Below are positions 23,834-35,251 of a stretch of 64,000 nt of DNA, one piece after another (within the stretch, counting starts at the first letter, position 1; each line of letters opens with the position of its first letter). Made by a program: the position numbers and the translations under genes. Under the pieces are notes generated by a model. The model was not told the DNA's origin. It ran no database searches and was given only the letters and a program-made list of their open reading frames with translations. The DNA lies in assembly GCA_001414345.1 (NCBI GenBank), contig LLCB01000306.1:1-64000 (forward strand). Direction: 5' to 3'. This stretch comes from Hymenoscyphus infarciens (taxonomy: Eukaryota; Ascomycota; Leotiomycetes; Helotiales; Helotiaceae).

Positions 23834-25868
23834 TTAACCCTGCGTCCCCTGAGTATTTCCACGCTTCTCCTCCACAACTTGCTCGTCATCACTTCCAATA
23901 CTATATCTCTCCCGTTCCATCTCCTCCGTTGGTGTTCGGACATGCAATTCATCGAGTTCGCTTTCATCAAAATCCGCGGCTTCAACATCACCCCGATTCG
24001 CTCTCTTGTGTCTGAAATTCTCGAGTCCCATTCCGCTCCTTTCACGGGCACCTCCAAGTGCCATTGGTGTTTCACCACCGAAGACGCCTTTGTAACCGGT
24101 TCGTTGACGTCTGTCTCTCCAGATGTAGTAGCCCCATGCTGCGGCTGCGATAATGACAATTACGAGAACGATTTCTCCGGATTTGTAGTATGCTGACCAT
24201 TTTGCGGCTTCGAGTTTGGCTGACTCGGCTTCTTGAGCAGCGGTACTGTTTGGGTGACCACCGACTGAGGTTTCCAATCCCTTTTCGCCGTCGATACGAC
24301 TGTCGGTTGGGACTCCACCGATGCTACCAATATCGACTTGCATGAATCGGTCGAGCATATCTCTAGTTCTTCGGGCATAGTCGAATGGAACCATGTGTGA
24401 CGAGTTGTAAAACAAGATGTATGTAAGGTTTCGGGCTTCCTGATAGAAGCCTGCTTGCTCTCCCTCAAATTCCCAGTTACGGCGAGGGGCCCAGGTGCCT
24501 GGTGACAGCTCGAATCCCTTTCCACCGTTCCATTGCATGTTGCTGATGAGTTCTTCTGTCCCAATATGGTTGCAAATAAGATCCTCGGCTCCAGAGAATA
24601 GAACAGTAGGAACTTCCGTAAGAAGTTCCGGCAAGATTTGAATGGATGGCTTTGAGTTGGAGGCTCTGAAGGCACCCCCAACCGCACCATTGCATTCAGT
24701 CCACCCGGTCGTTTTCCCAGCATCAATATGGAGAGCTTGGGTAACATCCTTTCGGCGAAGATAAGGAGTAACGTTATCAAGATCCGGAGGCCAGTTCATG
24801 CCGCAGCTTGGATAGGTATCGGTCAGTCTGACATCATACATGTTGATACATTGCATGTGGCCATCTGGTCCTTTCTTTTGCGTCTCTCGGAGGATTTCTT
24901 GGAGTACGCCCTCGCACTTTGGAATATCCACTTTATCTCTTCCTCCAGCCTCGTTCAAAGCCGACATGCACACGGCTTGGTGAGATTCCAATCGCTTGGC
25001 AACCTCTGAATCATGCTGCACAATCCCTTTCTCGTATGAATATGATAGGTAGGCTTTGTACTGTTCCTCGGGTGAAATCCATCCATTTCCAATCAACATT
25101 CCCTTGAGTTGCCACGGGTGTTTCGCTCCAGCTTTGTTTCTGTCGAGAATGGCTTTTGCGATATATGGAATATGTTGCCCAGCATAGGATTCGCCGGCAA
25201 GATAAATCTGTGTTTTATTAGTAAATTGAAGTATGTAGAATGAATTTTGCCACCTACATCGTCATGCTCGTACTCTGGGAAAATAGAAAACCACTTCTCC
25301 AAGAACATTACGAATTGGTTGGCCATTTCCGGTAGTTCATGTACGTAACTGTCGGTGTTGACATAACTGAAACCTGTCCCAACTGGGTTGTCGACAAACA
25401 TAAGATTCGCGAATTCGTCCCACGATCCTGGGTTGTATTCGAGCTTTGGGCCATGTGTCTCATCGAGCACCCTATATGGACCAACCTCCATCAACGCGCC
25501 ATCTTCTGAACTGCACCCAGGTCCTCCATTCAGCCAAATGACAGTTCGTTGTTTATTCGCGATATGTCTGTTTTGGTAATGCCAAAAGAAAGTGTTGCCA
25601 TTGTGTTCCGGATTTATTTCGACGTGGCTGGGAGCTATGTTAGCAAAGTCTTGGACAGAGGTACTATTTACACCACATACCCAGCATGCATCTTCAATAA
25701 TGGCCCATCTGGAGCTCCCGGCAGCGAGTGCACAAAGTAATCGGCGGCCGTTTTCTCTGCTGCAAATCCCATTGATGGCATTAGGGAAAAAGAGAAGAGC
25801 CCCAGCAGAGTCGCCATCTGGGAACCTGACGAGCGTAACCGGCCAGGAGGACGAGTTGAGAATCGCAT
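23834..25868 (-). CDS. KEX1: Pheromone-processing serine carboxypeptidase KEX1
   Basis: Golgi serine carboxypeptidase that trims C-terminal Lys/Arg from prohormones and other KEX2-cleaved proteins. Exons 25681-25868, 25258-25627 and 23834-25207; 1932 nt, 643 residues, the usual size of fungal KEX1. The N-terminus has a signal peptide ([19 protein letters not shown]). Hallmarks: [20 protein letters not shown] restored across intron 1, [10 protein letters not shown] oxyanion region, GESYAG with catalytic Ser (restored across intron 2), [10 protein letters not shown] with catalytic Asp and SSHMVPFD with catalytic His. Near the C-terminus comes a membrane segment ([18 protein letters not shown]), then a long acidic cytosolic tail ([17 protein letters not shown]). 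The start at 25868 is preferred to 25817, which would shorten the leader. Confidence 0.95.
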
Positions 25869-26669
25869 CTTGGATGTCGATTCAGTAATCGAGGTGAGGG
25901 ATCGAGAAGTGCGCGCGCGGGGGGACCTGAGTCTATTTGTCCATGAAGCGTCGCCTGCAGTTTGGGGGACCAAGTGTACCGCCGCAAATGAAGATCTGGT
26001 CTTAGGTTCCGGGTTTCAAGACATGAATAGCCGTGTGCAGCTACACGAACGTACGTATACTCTGCCGAGATGGTCTCTATGATCACCCTCTTGCTGTTGG
26101 TGAATAATTTCGAGTATCTTGAGATGCCTGGCGTCTTTCAAACCCAAGATGTCGGCCTCGACAAATGTGTTGGTTGACTGGCTTTGTCTCTCCCTGGGCA
26201 AAGTTCACACGCGGCGGTACAAGGGTCAAAGCCTCCGCCCTGGACCTGGAACATGAGTCTGGGCACCGATCACACTTATCAAGTCATGATTTCTACATTC
26301 CAATCTGTTCATGTCCTACTGAATGATTTTCGTGAGTTTGCTACCCCTTTGGATACTAGTAGTTTTTTTATAGTTTTTTTTTGAATAATTTTCCTTTGAC
26401 GTGTCAAAACTGACAGGTTGACTAGGAAGTGCTTGTTCACGCCACGATGGTTACCTGTCACAGTTCCAGCCAGTTTTTAGACTTTGATACATTTTGTTTT
26501 CCTCCATGGATCTTGAAATGCCTCTCCCCATCTAAGCGGGACGCTTCAAAGCTTTCCTCTCAGATTTACCCAGTTGGTATTTTGTACGCTTCTAAATATG
26601 CAGGCTGAGGTGATTCAAAGTGTCGAACGAAACCTTCTGCGGCAGTAGTGAAAACAGCAACATCAGTGT
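25869..26669. other. Intergenic region, no supported gene
   Basis: KEX1 upstream region and 3' side of the SFM1-type gene. Only short unsupported frames; a T-run lies near 26365-26382. Confidence 0.5.
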
Positions 26670-27752
26670 CTAGAAGAGATCACCAAATCCCTTTTCAGTA
26701 TCTTTCTTGATCAGCTCGACCATTCCCTATGCATTGTCAGTATTTTAAACAGATATCTTCGCAGGCCAAGGGCAATCAAATAAGATGGAGGTTGCCAGAG
26801 AGCAATATCCAAATTTCTCACACCAGTTTTCCTTGACATTGTCATCCCCTTTCCCAGATGAAAACCGGGAGATTGACATTGAATTTCGTCGGGAAAGTCT
26901 AGGAGAGTCAAGGCTTTCGATGCTTTCTTCTCCCCATTTTACCATCCAGCATTTTGAGTACCCCAAGGTGGCCCCAATAGAGAGGGGTTTCAGTGAATCC
27001 GAAAGAACAAAAAGTGATGGTAAGAACTGTCTCCCTTGATAACGTACCTCTGGCATTATTGGCTTTCCATCTTCTCCTTTGACATATCTGAATGGCATCT
27101 CCGTACTTTCGTTTTTGTTGACACGAAGCTCTGGATCGTCGATATACTCAATCTTTTCAAGTGGAGCTGTGTGACTGTCAGAAGTGCTTGTGTTTCTGTA
27201 TGCGGGGTTGCTTACTCTTGCCCTGTACGATCAGTCTGGTTACTCTGACGGCAGTATCTGTAGTCATCTGCTTGGGTCCAAGTCGTCGATTTTCGTATCC
27301 TTTCTTTCTCAACTCTGAGGTCCTATCTGATGCTTCTTAGTCAGGCATCGCTATATTCGACATTTCTTACTACCTCTTGGCGGGTCATCACCTATTTTTG
27401 TTAGTGAAAACGTTCGGGAGCCGGGATTCTAGAGCTCACCTAAAATTCCTCCAAACAAGAAAATGTCGAAGTTGTCTCCATCCTCAGGGCTTAACTCTTT
27501 GGTAGCAGAAGGATCAAGCAGACAAACACGAGCCTTTTGTTCAGCATAAATCTCCTCGACACTCTTCCCTTCCACAGTCAACCCAGGAGCAGCCTTCAAA
27601 GCATCCGGTAACACCAGAGATGAAGGTACCGAAGATAAGCAGAACTTCGCACCTGCCTCGTGAGACTCTTTGGCGATCGTCAAATACTCAAGTTCAGACC
27701 AAGGACCAAGTTCATCATCCAGATGCTCAACAACATATGTCTTTCCCGCCAT
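26670..27752 (-). CDS. SFM1: SPOUT-type protein arginine methyltransferase (SFM1 family)
   Basis: Homologue of yeast Sfm1 (YOR021C), a SPOUT-fold methyltransferase that modifies an arginine on ribosomal protein uS3. Five exons: 27440-27752, 27374-27391 (18 nt), 27216-27326, 27048-27166 and 26670-26726; 618 nt, 205 residues. The N-terminus reads KTYVVEHLDDELGPWSELEY. The SAM-binding knot is FLFGGILGDDPPRDRTSELR, assembled from exons 1, 2 and 3, followed by GPKQMTTDTAVRVTRLIV. The C-terminus PLEKIEYIDDPEL and GMVELIKKDTEKGF matches the family. Introns 1-3 are about 47-49 bp but the last is 321 bp, unusually long for this window. The 18-nt exon supplies the central DDPP residues and would be missed by simple open-frame calling. 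Confidence 0.88.
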
Positions 27753-28787
27753 TTCAGTGGTCAAGAACACCCTCCCGAGGAAATTTCCCCAAGTTTAAAG
27801 AAGGTTTGGGCACCAATCACTTCGAGGTGACGATGTGAAGATGACGAATCGGAAGACTTGCTTGGGTATCGTTGTTGCAGGGCAAACTTTGTCTACTGCT
27901 TGGAGAGCTGAGCTTCTTTGACCAATGACTCGTCTCAATCACCTACGATGGAATAACCACTGTCAATTCCCTAAAACAGTAAGCGTTATGTTATAAATAT
28001 GTCTGGGTGTTTTGGTTTCTTGGGTCTTGTGATCAAGTCACTCATTCCAGGTTGAAGATCTTTTTGCTGGAAAATCGCTCCCTTTGGATCCGGTGGTGGG
28101 AAAAGAAAAAGCCAAGAACTTTTGTGATATGGAGACTCATAGGATTGGGCACAACTTACGTCACTGGTGGGGATTGACACAGCCCGAGAAAAGAAAGAGA
28201 GCGATTTAAGAGTAAATCGATTGTCAAAAAGTATCGGCGGACTGGGAATAACTTGCAAGGAAGCTAAGAAGTGGAGGATATTGTTCACTAAGAAGCTTTG
28301 CTAAGCGAGTCTTCTTCTTAAGTTCGCCGGACCCCTCCAAACCTGCCGCTACTGCATATCCACCCACCCTCTTCCTCCCCCTCAAATTGATTCAACGACC
28401 AAACTCTTCGACTTCGTTCCTCCTGATCTCGATCAATATCATCTCCTCGACATCGAATCATTTCCAATCAGGACCCTTGCCATCAGCCGATTTGGTGGGC
28501 GAAACCAGGGAAGTGGAGCCGGCATCTTTGTTAATGCTCTAGGTCTCTGCTATCACGACCACATACAAGGATCTGTGAATTGTTTTGACGACCAGGCCCT
28601 GGCAACAACCACGCAGTTGCAGCTTGCGAAACAAAAACCCTTCGAGCGACGCTATTAAAGCCTTGTACTGCACACGACGTACTCGCATCCAACCCGAGCG
28701 ATTCCACCAGAAGATTTAAACTTCCCTTCCGAGATTGCACACTCCCGCCCTTGCAACACCAAAGAACCCCGCACAATCACCGTCACC
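27753..28787. promoter_or_regulatory. Divergent promoter region between SFM1 and IGO1 genes
   Basis: About 1 kb between two divergently transcribed genes, so both promoters must lie here. Open frames within it (for example 27986-28288, minus) look spurious. No specific element is assigned. Confidence 0.45.
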
Positions 28788-29349
28788 ATGAACCCACACA
28801 TGAAGAACAAAGTCGATATCAATGTGAGCATTTCCCGCCCCTTCGCACGAATGTCGCTTATCTGCGGCCTTCTCGCGGGGCCTCTGCCAACCTGTTGCTA
28901 ATCCTCATGTGCAGTCGCTCTCCCCAGATGAGCAACGACTCTTCCGCCTCTACGGCAAGCTCCCCTCCAAATCCGACCACCTAGCCAAACACCTCAAGGA
29001 GCGCAAATACTTCGACTCCGGCGACTATGCCCTCTCCAAAGCAGGAAAAGCCAGCTCCGTTGACACAGGCAGCGTCGGATCGCAACACCCCCTCCCCGAG
29101 AACATCCCCCACCTCTCCTCCCCCGGCGTAGGAAACCCAAGCCAAGGAGGAAGCGGAAATGGCAACGTCCTTCACCACCCGGGCAGCACAGCCGGTCTAC
29201 CCAGCGGAAGCCCAGTGAAGGAGAGCAGCTTCTTGAACCGAGAAACGAGCGTCGATGAGTTGGATCAGAAGGAGAAGGCTGGTGCTGGTAGAGTCGCTGA
29301 GAGTGCCAGCCCACCTCCTGCGAAGGAGGGAATCCCGATTAGAAGATAA
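28788..29349 (+). CDS. IGO1: Endosulfine-family PP2A regulator (IGO1/IGO2 type)
   Basis: Small ENSA/ARPP19 family protein, 156 residues. When phosphorylated by the Greatwall/Rim15 kinase, such proteins inhibit PP2A-B55 and stabilise mRNAs on entry to quiescence. Exon 1 is 36 nt (28788-28823, MNPHMKNKVDIN), intron 28824-28914 (91 bp), exon 2 28915-29349. The family core is SLSPDEQRLFRLYGKLPSK...LKERKYFDSGDYALSKAG, with the phospho-serine in FDSGDY at about residue 46. The rest is disordered, rich in Gly, Ser and Pro, ending PAKEGIPIRR. The tiny first exon is supported by phase and by the start context CACCATG. Confidence 0.92.
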
Positions 29350-29866
29350 TCTGCTGGCTCAAAAGAATTGGATGCGCCCAATAGTGACGGTTCATACTAG
29401 GGAGTACCCATGATATTACGATTGATGGATCTGGCGTTCAGGGCTTTGATTAAGGGTTTATGGGGTCGGATTAGGACTTTCAAATGTAAATGTTCGCAGA
29501 TGTCACGGCTGTTCCTCACATCAGACCATCGGCGATGTTTCACCTATCTGTAGCACTGCTAGAGGCAAATGCTACACTTTTTTCACTTTACTACATAATC
29601 GTGAGGGTTCTTGATAATGATGTATTGGTTGCTTTTATTTTCCTGAAATAAACTTTTGGTTGATGCAGGGCAAACAAACAGGCATCCTTTGTGCCTTGGG
29701 TTCAAGTCTCCCAAATCCCAAACAAGGGACTGTAAAGGCTAGGGTTTCTAGCTATCGCGAATCAAACGATGCGCCTGGGCAAGACAAGACGCTCCTCTGC
29801 GCGAGTTGAGGAAGTTGTGATTGGGATATACTCGACGTCCCGAGATTCAATGATCTGTAAAATCGT
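29350..29866. other. Convergent 3' intergenic region
   Basis: 3' ends of the IGO1-type (plus) and MYG1-type (minus) genes meet here. It contains AATAAA-like sequence (AAATAAAC near 29647), consistent with polyadenylation but not proven. No gene. Confidence 0.5.
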
Positions 29867-30940
29867 TCAAAGGTCAAGAGCCTTGACAGCCATTGAAATA
29901 GCACCATCAAAGGTCTTGTTTCCACCAATGAATCCTGCAGCGTGCACAAAGACACCGCCGGCAACCCCTGATATCTCATCCAACTTCTCATCTCTAAATC
30001 CTCTCCATGCCTCTGGCAATGGCTTTCTGCTCTCGAATGAATCCTTTGAGACGGGCACGGCCTGAATTCTCCATTTGGCATCAGGTGTTGGCTTCTCGGG
30101 GTACAGAACATAGAGAACCTTTGAGGCTCCACCGTCCTTTTCCTCGAGTGTGTAGAGATGGTCCTTCCATGGAACAGATTGACCATCAAAAACGAGAATT
30201 CTTCCTTGCGAGTCGTATTCTAATCTCTTTGCGTATGCCTTGTGAACGACCTCCCTTGCTGGCAACCATGCCTTGGTATAGTATTCCAAATCTCTCGAGA
30301 ACTCCTCGCCCATTCTTGCACTGGCAACCAAGAACTTGTCATCCTCGAATTTCTGAGCCTCGACAGGATCCGCTGGGATTGGGTCGTTCCAATTTGGGTT
30401 CAGTCTAGACACCATGGCACCGAGTGAGAACCCTCCATCACTGAATCTCTTCTCTAGCCCGGCGGCGGTGATAGCTTTTGGGTCGTAAGCTGAGATACCA
30501 TTGTCGTGAGCGTCCAAAGCCTCGATGAAACTTTCATAGATCTTTCCCCATATAACACCAACCTCCTCTGCGTCCTCAGAAACACCAAGCTTTTGTGCAA
30601 TGATTGCTTTGCCAAAGTGCATGTACACCAACCCCGCGGAAGAGAGTTTCGTAGGGCGGTCAGGGAAGGTAGTGGTGAAAGTGCGCTGGTGGTGATCGTA
30701 TCGGTGAACAGAAGCATCGTACTCTCCTCCTACATCAACGACGGTATGACATGCCTGGAGAAGGGCCGGGTCTCGAGTACGGATGAGCTGAGAATCTTGG
30801 TAGGTGGGGAGCAAGCGGAGCATGTACACCGCGAGAGCTTCGTCGGCATGGAAATGGCCATTGTGAGTCCCGATACTGACCGGGGAGATCTTGACTCTTT
30901 TTGCTGCTGTCTCTGCCATTTTCAGGGTGCTGCGGAACAT
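29867..30940 (-). CDS. MYG1-type exonuclease (UPF0160 / DHH-like)
   Basis: Single-exon gene, 357 residues. MYG1 proteins are metal-dependent 3'-5' RNA exonucleases reported in nucleus and mitochondria of eukaryotes. Characteristic motifs are GTHNGHFHADEALAVYML (about residues 24-41), TVVDVGGEYD and RYDHHQRTF (DHH-like metal site), and near the C-terminus WRGFRDEKLDEISGVAG and FVHAAGFIGGN. The start may be 30940 (MFRSTLKM) or the in-frame ATG at 30919 (MAETAAKRVK, a basic, possibly nuclear-targeting start). Its 5' end faces the ICE2-type gene across about 1.1 kb. Confidence 0.93.
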   Translation of the reverse strand: MFRSTLKMAETAAKRVKISPVSIGTHNGHFHADEALAVYMLRLLPTYQDSQLIRTRDPALLQACHTVVDVGGEYDASVHRYDHHQRTFTTTFPDRPTKLSSAGLVYMHFGKAIIAQKLGVSEDAEEVGVIWGKIYESFIEALDAHDNGISAYDPKAITAAGLEKRFSDGGFSLGAMVSRLNPNWNDPIPADPVEAQKFEDDKFLVASARMGEEFSRDLEYYTKAWLPAREVVHKAYAKRLEYDSQGRILVFDGQSVPWKDHLYTLEEKDGGASKVLYVLYPEKPTPDAKWRIQAVPVSKDSFESRKPLPEAWRGFRDEKLDEISGVAGGVFVHAAGFIGGNKTFDGAISMAVKALDL

Positions 30941-32008
30941 GCAGAAACGTGTTCAGTCTTGTTTGGTGTTGTTTTTGGTGGGCTGGGAGATTCTCTGAGA
31001 TTTTGATATTGCCCCGCAGGTTTGACCGGGCGGTGAGTGAAGCAGGGCAGTTATTCTGAGCGAGCCGACGATCTTGCTGATAGCGATAGGCAATAAAAGC
31101 GGCAAAAAGTACCTTTCGTTGGCCTGGCTTGCTAGGAGAAGAATATCTTTGCTCGCTGTGTGGGAGAATCAAAATAATTAATCTAGATACAGGGAAAAGT
31201 CAACTTCAAAGTTCCAGAATAACCAAGTTGATACTTTGTATTATGCTATAAACTTGGAGCAGAGTGACCCGCAGTTATTGCCGCTCTTATTGTCTCCAAA
31301 AATCTGTGAACGCATTTTGAGACTGTACTAGTAGAAGGAATATCTTCCAGAGTCTCCCCACGATTTCTAGCGTGAATTGCTCTCAGTCTTCGCTACCACC
31401 TGCACTTCTAGATGCTGCTCTACCTTACCTCTCCAGCAATTTCCCCTGAGAAATACTCATCTACCATTCGCTGCTAATACAAATTGCGTGTCGTCACACG
31501 TATTGTTGCTCTGCATTTTTGGTGCGGCAGCGGCAGCAGGGAATCTTGGATCACAACCCCCCAGTGCATCGCACGCGACCTGGACCGCCATCCAGAAGTA
31601 GGTACCGACTTTGGGAGCTCCCAACCAGGCAAAATCGGCCTGCGCTGTCTGCCTTTTTCCAAAATCACCTTGAGCTGTGAACTCCATACTATTGCTATCA
31701 TTTGCCAAAAGACAAACCACCACCGGTGCGCGACCTTTCTTCAACAGCAAAATTCATCGTACCTCCGTAGACCGATACGCATCCCTGATAGGCGATTTCT
31801 GCCCTGGCATTTCTTCCGCAAGGCAGGAAAAAGCGACGTCAAACCTGGCAACAGGCACACCATCGACCGAAAACCTCGAAACCTCGTCGCCTTCCCTCCA
31901 CGCGTCCTTCGACTTTGGAAGGCGATAATACAGAGTCCTCCGTGCTACATCCTACCAGAATCAAGCTGGGCGCGCTTCAACGCTCGCTCCGGCGCACATA
32001 GCGCTTAG
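30941..32008. promoter_or_regulatory. Divergent promoter region (MYG1-type / ICE2-type)
   Basis: Shared upstream region of two divergent genes. A 174-codon plus-strand frame (31484-32008) and overlapping minus-strand frames show no domains and end at the ICE2 start, so I treat them as spurious leader sequence. Confidence 0.45.
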
Positions 32009-33371
32009 ATGTGGTTCTTCGGAGTGATCTCGTCTGCCATCTTCCTCCTCTCCATCATCCTCTCGATACCTATTGCTTTCGATGTTGGGGGGCGGGATTG
32101 TGGGTTGGCTTTCTCCTTGAGTTTGTTCTAGTCAGTACCTTTCTCCCTACGACCAAGATGTTCCTGCTAACTCTGATGATAGTTTCTACTTTTTTTATTC
32201 GACACTGAAGCTAGCCACACCAGAAAGATCAAGGGGGAGATGGGCCCTAGTGCAGTTGATTTCAGTAACGCAGTGGATATTACTGCCAGGGCTTTTGATA
32301 TGGAGCATGAACAGATTTGCGGTAGACGCGAATAATAATGGAGATTGGGTCGCAAGAACCTTCAACAACAAGAGGGCGCAGGATACGAGTGTCAGGGAGT
32401 GGATATTTGGCCCTGGAGGACTGTTGGAGATGATGACGGTTGGGACATGGGATAAGGTCCTCCGATACTCGACACCTTTATTTCAGTTGGCCGAAGGGTT
32501 TTGCAGCTTGCTTGTGATACAAGCGGCCGGTCAAATTACCAGATGGCTAGTCAACCGTGGACGAAGTGACACATGGATGATAGGATTATTGGTCTTATCA
32601 GCATCCATCATATCCAGTTCCGTCTACTTTCTCTGGAGGATCGCCAACTTTCCAGAAATATCCAACGTTGATGCCAGCCTTATTGGAGTTACTGTCACAT
32701 GCGCAGTATTTCTGTGTGCTTGGGGTATTGGAAGTGGGAGGGGAAATCCTGTTGAAAGCTCGTTGCTTTTTGCGTATGTGGTACTTTGCATGTACCAAAT
32801 CTTCACCGACTATCTTCCAGCAACGACGATGGAAACTCCTCCGGCACAGCCAGAATTTCCACCATTCCCTCCGATTATCATGGCTTCATATTCGACCCTA
32901 GTTTATATGCTGTCCACTTTACCTTCGGCGGTACACTCAAGCTTTACCTTCCTTTACGCAGCTTTCCAGACGATCACTCCATCCGTGATCATATCCCTCG
33001 CATATAGGATATTTGTGTTCTACGCAGCCACCCGTATTATACCAGCTGTACGAGAATCTGGAGCGCGAGCATTATCTCAAGAGCCAAGTTTGGATGATAG
33101 TGACGGGGCAGGCAAAATCCTAGGGCTGCTGAGCTGGTTCAGTCCAAGCATTCTGATTGCTGTTTACACCAGTTTGCTCATGCAACATTTCTCAACGACA
33201 TCGGCTGAAGGAAATGACGCTGAATGGTGGACCATGCAAGGTGGGGATACTGGTGGTAATGTTTGGAGATGGGTCAATGTTGTTGGAACAATGGCACTTT
33301 ATGCGGTAGAGCTTTACCTTGGGAAAGAGGACGTTGATGGTTCTCTCACCGGCCATTGGAAAACGGATTGA
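32009..33371 (+). CDS. ICE2: ICE2-family ER membrane protein
   Basis: Polytopic ER membrane protein of 436 residues. In yeast Ice2 is needed for inheritance of cortical ER and links ER membrane growth to lipid droplets. Exon 1 is 32009-32130, intron 32131-32182 (52 bp, GTCAGT...GATAG), exon 2 32183-33371. The N-terminus is a membrane segment (ISSAIFLLSIILSIPIAFDV) with GGRDCGLAFSLSLF next; the junction restores STLKLATPERSRGRWALVQ. WILLPGLLIW, FQLAEGFCSLLVIQ and WRWVNVVGTMALYAVELYLG are family-like segments. About ten membrane spans are expected. The upstream exon is needed: the long frame alone would lack the first span. Confidence 0.88.
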
Positions 33372-35251
33372 TCCGAGTCAAATTGCAGGAAACCGCTCAG
33401 TCGGTGTTCGTGGTGGAAAACATATGAATCAGCGATGCCCAAGTGTTATGGGCACCGGATGAGAATGAAGGTCATCCCCGTGGAAGGGAGATCTAGACAT
33501 GAAAGAGAAGATATAGGGATTTGTTTCTTGACACCCCTGCCCGGTGGAGAGGGAGACTAGGCAAAGAAGAAATTTGGACGAGGGAGGCGTACTGTGCACT
33601 TGCAGGCGTTTGGGCGGGTTATTTTGGGAGGGTTTTATTGTACATAACGGTACTGCATGCTCGTTCAGCCTCTTTTTTTCTTCTTGTTGTTGGAGCGTTC
33701 AAGTTCAGTTGAGGATCGATGATACCCCATTCTGGCCAGCGACGGCATGCTACCTCACTGAATGATTTGATAGAGAAGGGAGATACACACACTGTGATGG
33801 GGCATGAATATCATGAAATGGAATCTAATCTATGATTTGTTTGGTCTCTCTCCAGCCCGGCCTCTGGTCGCTTACCTGGTGGATTTTGGTTCGCTTAGGT
33901 TGGGTTGTTTGAGCTTGTCGTCTGTCGTCAAGTTTTGTTTTCTTGGTGTTGGTTTTATGATGGTCTCATCTGGATTCCGCACCAAAAGTTTGGTGCAGCC
34001 AAGGTCTGGAAGACTCGTCCTTACTTCTTGGGTGAGGGGGCTGTCTGCAGTTATGCTTTTGAAAGTTTCAGAGTTTACTTGTCAGACTGCAAGTCGAGTC
34101 GAGTCGAGTCGGGCGATTGGGCTGGGATGGTCTGGCCTATGAAGTGCTACCAAACCAGCACGTTGACGGTTCTTGTGTTACGCCAGCAGTCAGCATGTGT
34201 ATCGTTTTCTGGACTCTAAGAGTATCTTGGGACCTGCCAAGAGGTGACGGGATTCGTCGTGAATCGTGATATCACGGCAGTCAGCCGTCGGAGTCCCGGA
34301 ACTACGGACGAGATGAGCGTCAATGAATTGAGGTGGAAGAACAGGCGAGGAATCCAAACGGAGATATAGTTGTAGAAATTTCCGTCACCCTCTATTGGTA
34401 TATATAAACTGGCCTGTTAGGCTCTCCTGCTTCCAGGGAAGCAGTTGATCAGTTCTTGGCTTAGTGACCCTTCAAAGCTCGGTGAGCGAGCAGCGGAGTT
34501 ATCCACGAATTGTGCAACTACACTGGACTGGGCACCAAAACATCTCATGAGGGAATCAGAGATTTCATAATCACTGGACTTTATGAAAACCATTCCACAC
34601 CGCTCTAGAACTACAACTCAGGTCAGGGCTGTCGTTCATTGACGTTGTGAATCGGGGTGTTTTCAGCGGGTCCCCTTCAGAGTGTTGAATTCCCTAAAGC
34701 ATGCTGAACCCCCTGCAAATCCCCTCAATCAACGATATAAGCACCTTGCTAGCGCGAATAGTGGATCTCAACGCCCCGCTTCAACCAATTAGGCGAGGGA
34801 GCTTGGGCCAGTTTCGTCTTCCCCAGAGCGTCTCACTGCCTGGGTGGGCTTGGTGTGTGAGCAACTGTTGAGTTGATGCGTGTTGAAGCGATATCCCCGA
34901 AGGCCTTTCTTTGTGCACAACATAACACAACCAAAGCAGCCCTGGAGAGGTAAACGCCATACCGCCCAGCTCTACCAAGCTCCTAGCTCCAAGCTCCAAG
35001 CCCCAAATGTTGTTTTATTAACCTGCTAACCATTCCTGGGCTGTCTCACCTCACTTGACCCATACTCCACAGCTTCCAGATTGTCTTCATATAAAGTCTT
35101 TATCCCCTCATTTAGTCTCCCTTTCCCTTTCCCTTTCCCTTTCCTATTCCCCGACTCTTGTGATATCTCTCTCTCGTCCTTTCCCGGACTTCATTCCTAC
35201 ACCCAATCTATCTCTCCCCGTCAAACCAGAAGCACCTCCATTGAGTCCATC
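33372..35251. other. Intergenic region with two simple repeats
   Basis: No supported gene in about 1.9 kb. It contains a GTCGA pentamer repeat (34093-34112) and a pyrimidine tract of CCCTTT units (35117-35145) just upstream of the AIM34-type gene, as is common in fungal core promoters. Open frames of about 100 codons near 33804-34219 overlap in two frames and are not credible. Confidence 0.5.

Noticed and set aside
24160..24780. 206-codon minus-strand frame
   Set aside because: Overlaps KEX1 in another frame; the KEX1 catalytic motifs are in the competing frame.
26727..27047. Box C/D snoRNA in the long SFM1 intron
   Set aside because: ATGAC-like and CTGA-like words occur but not with correct spacing or terminal pairing.
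29695..29715. tRNA-like GGGTTCAAGTC word
   Set aside because: Flanking bases do not form acceptor or anticodon stems.
31484..32008. 174-codon plus-strand frame before ICE2
   Set aside because: No family features; ends just before the ICE2 start and is likely leader or spacer.
35081..35251. N-terminal extension of the AIM34-like protein
   Set aside because: Encoded by the CCCTTT tract, giving Phe/Pro/Ser repeats; the ATG at 35252 starts a normal presequence.
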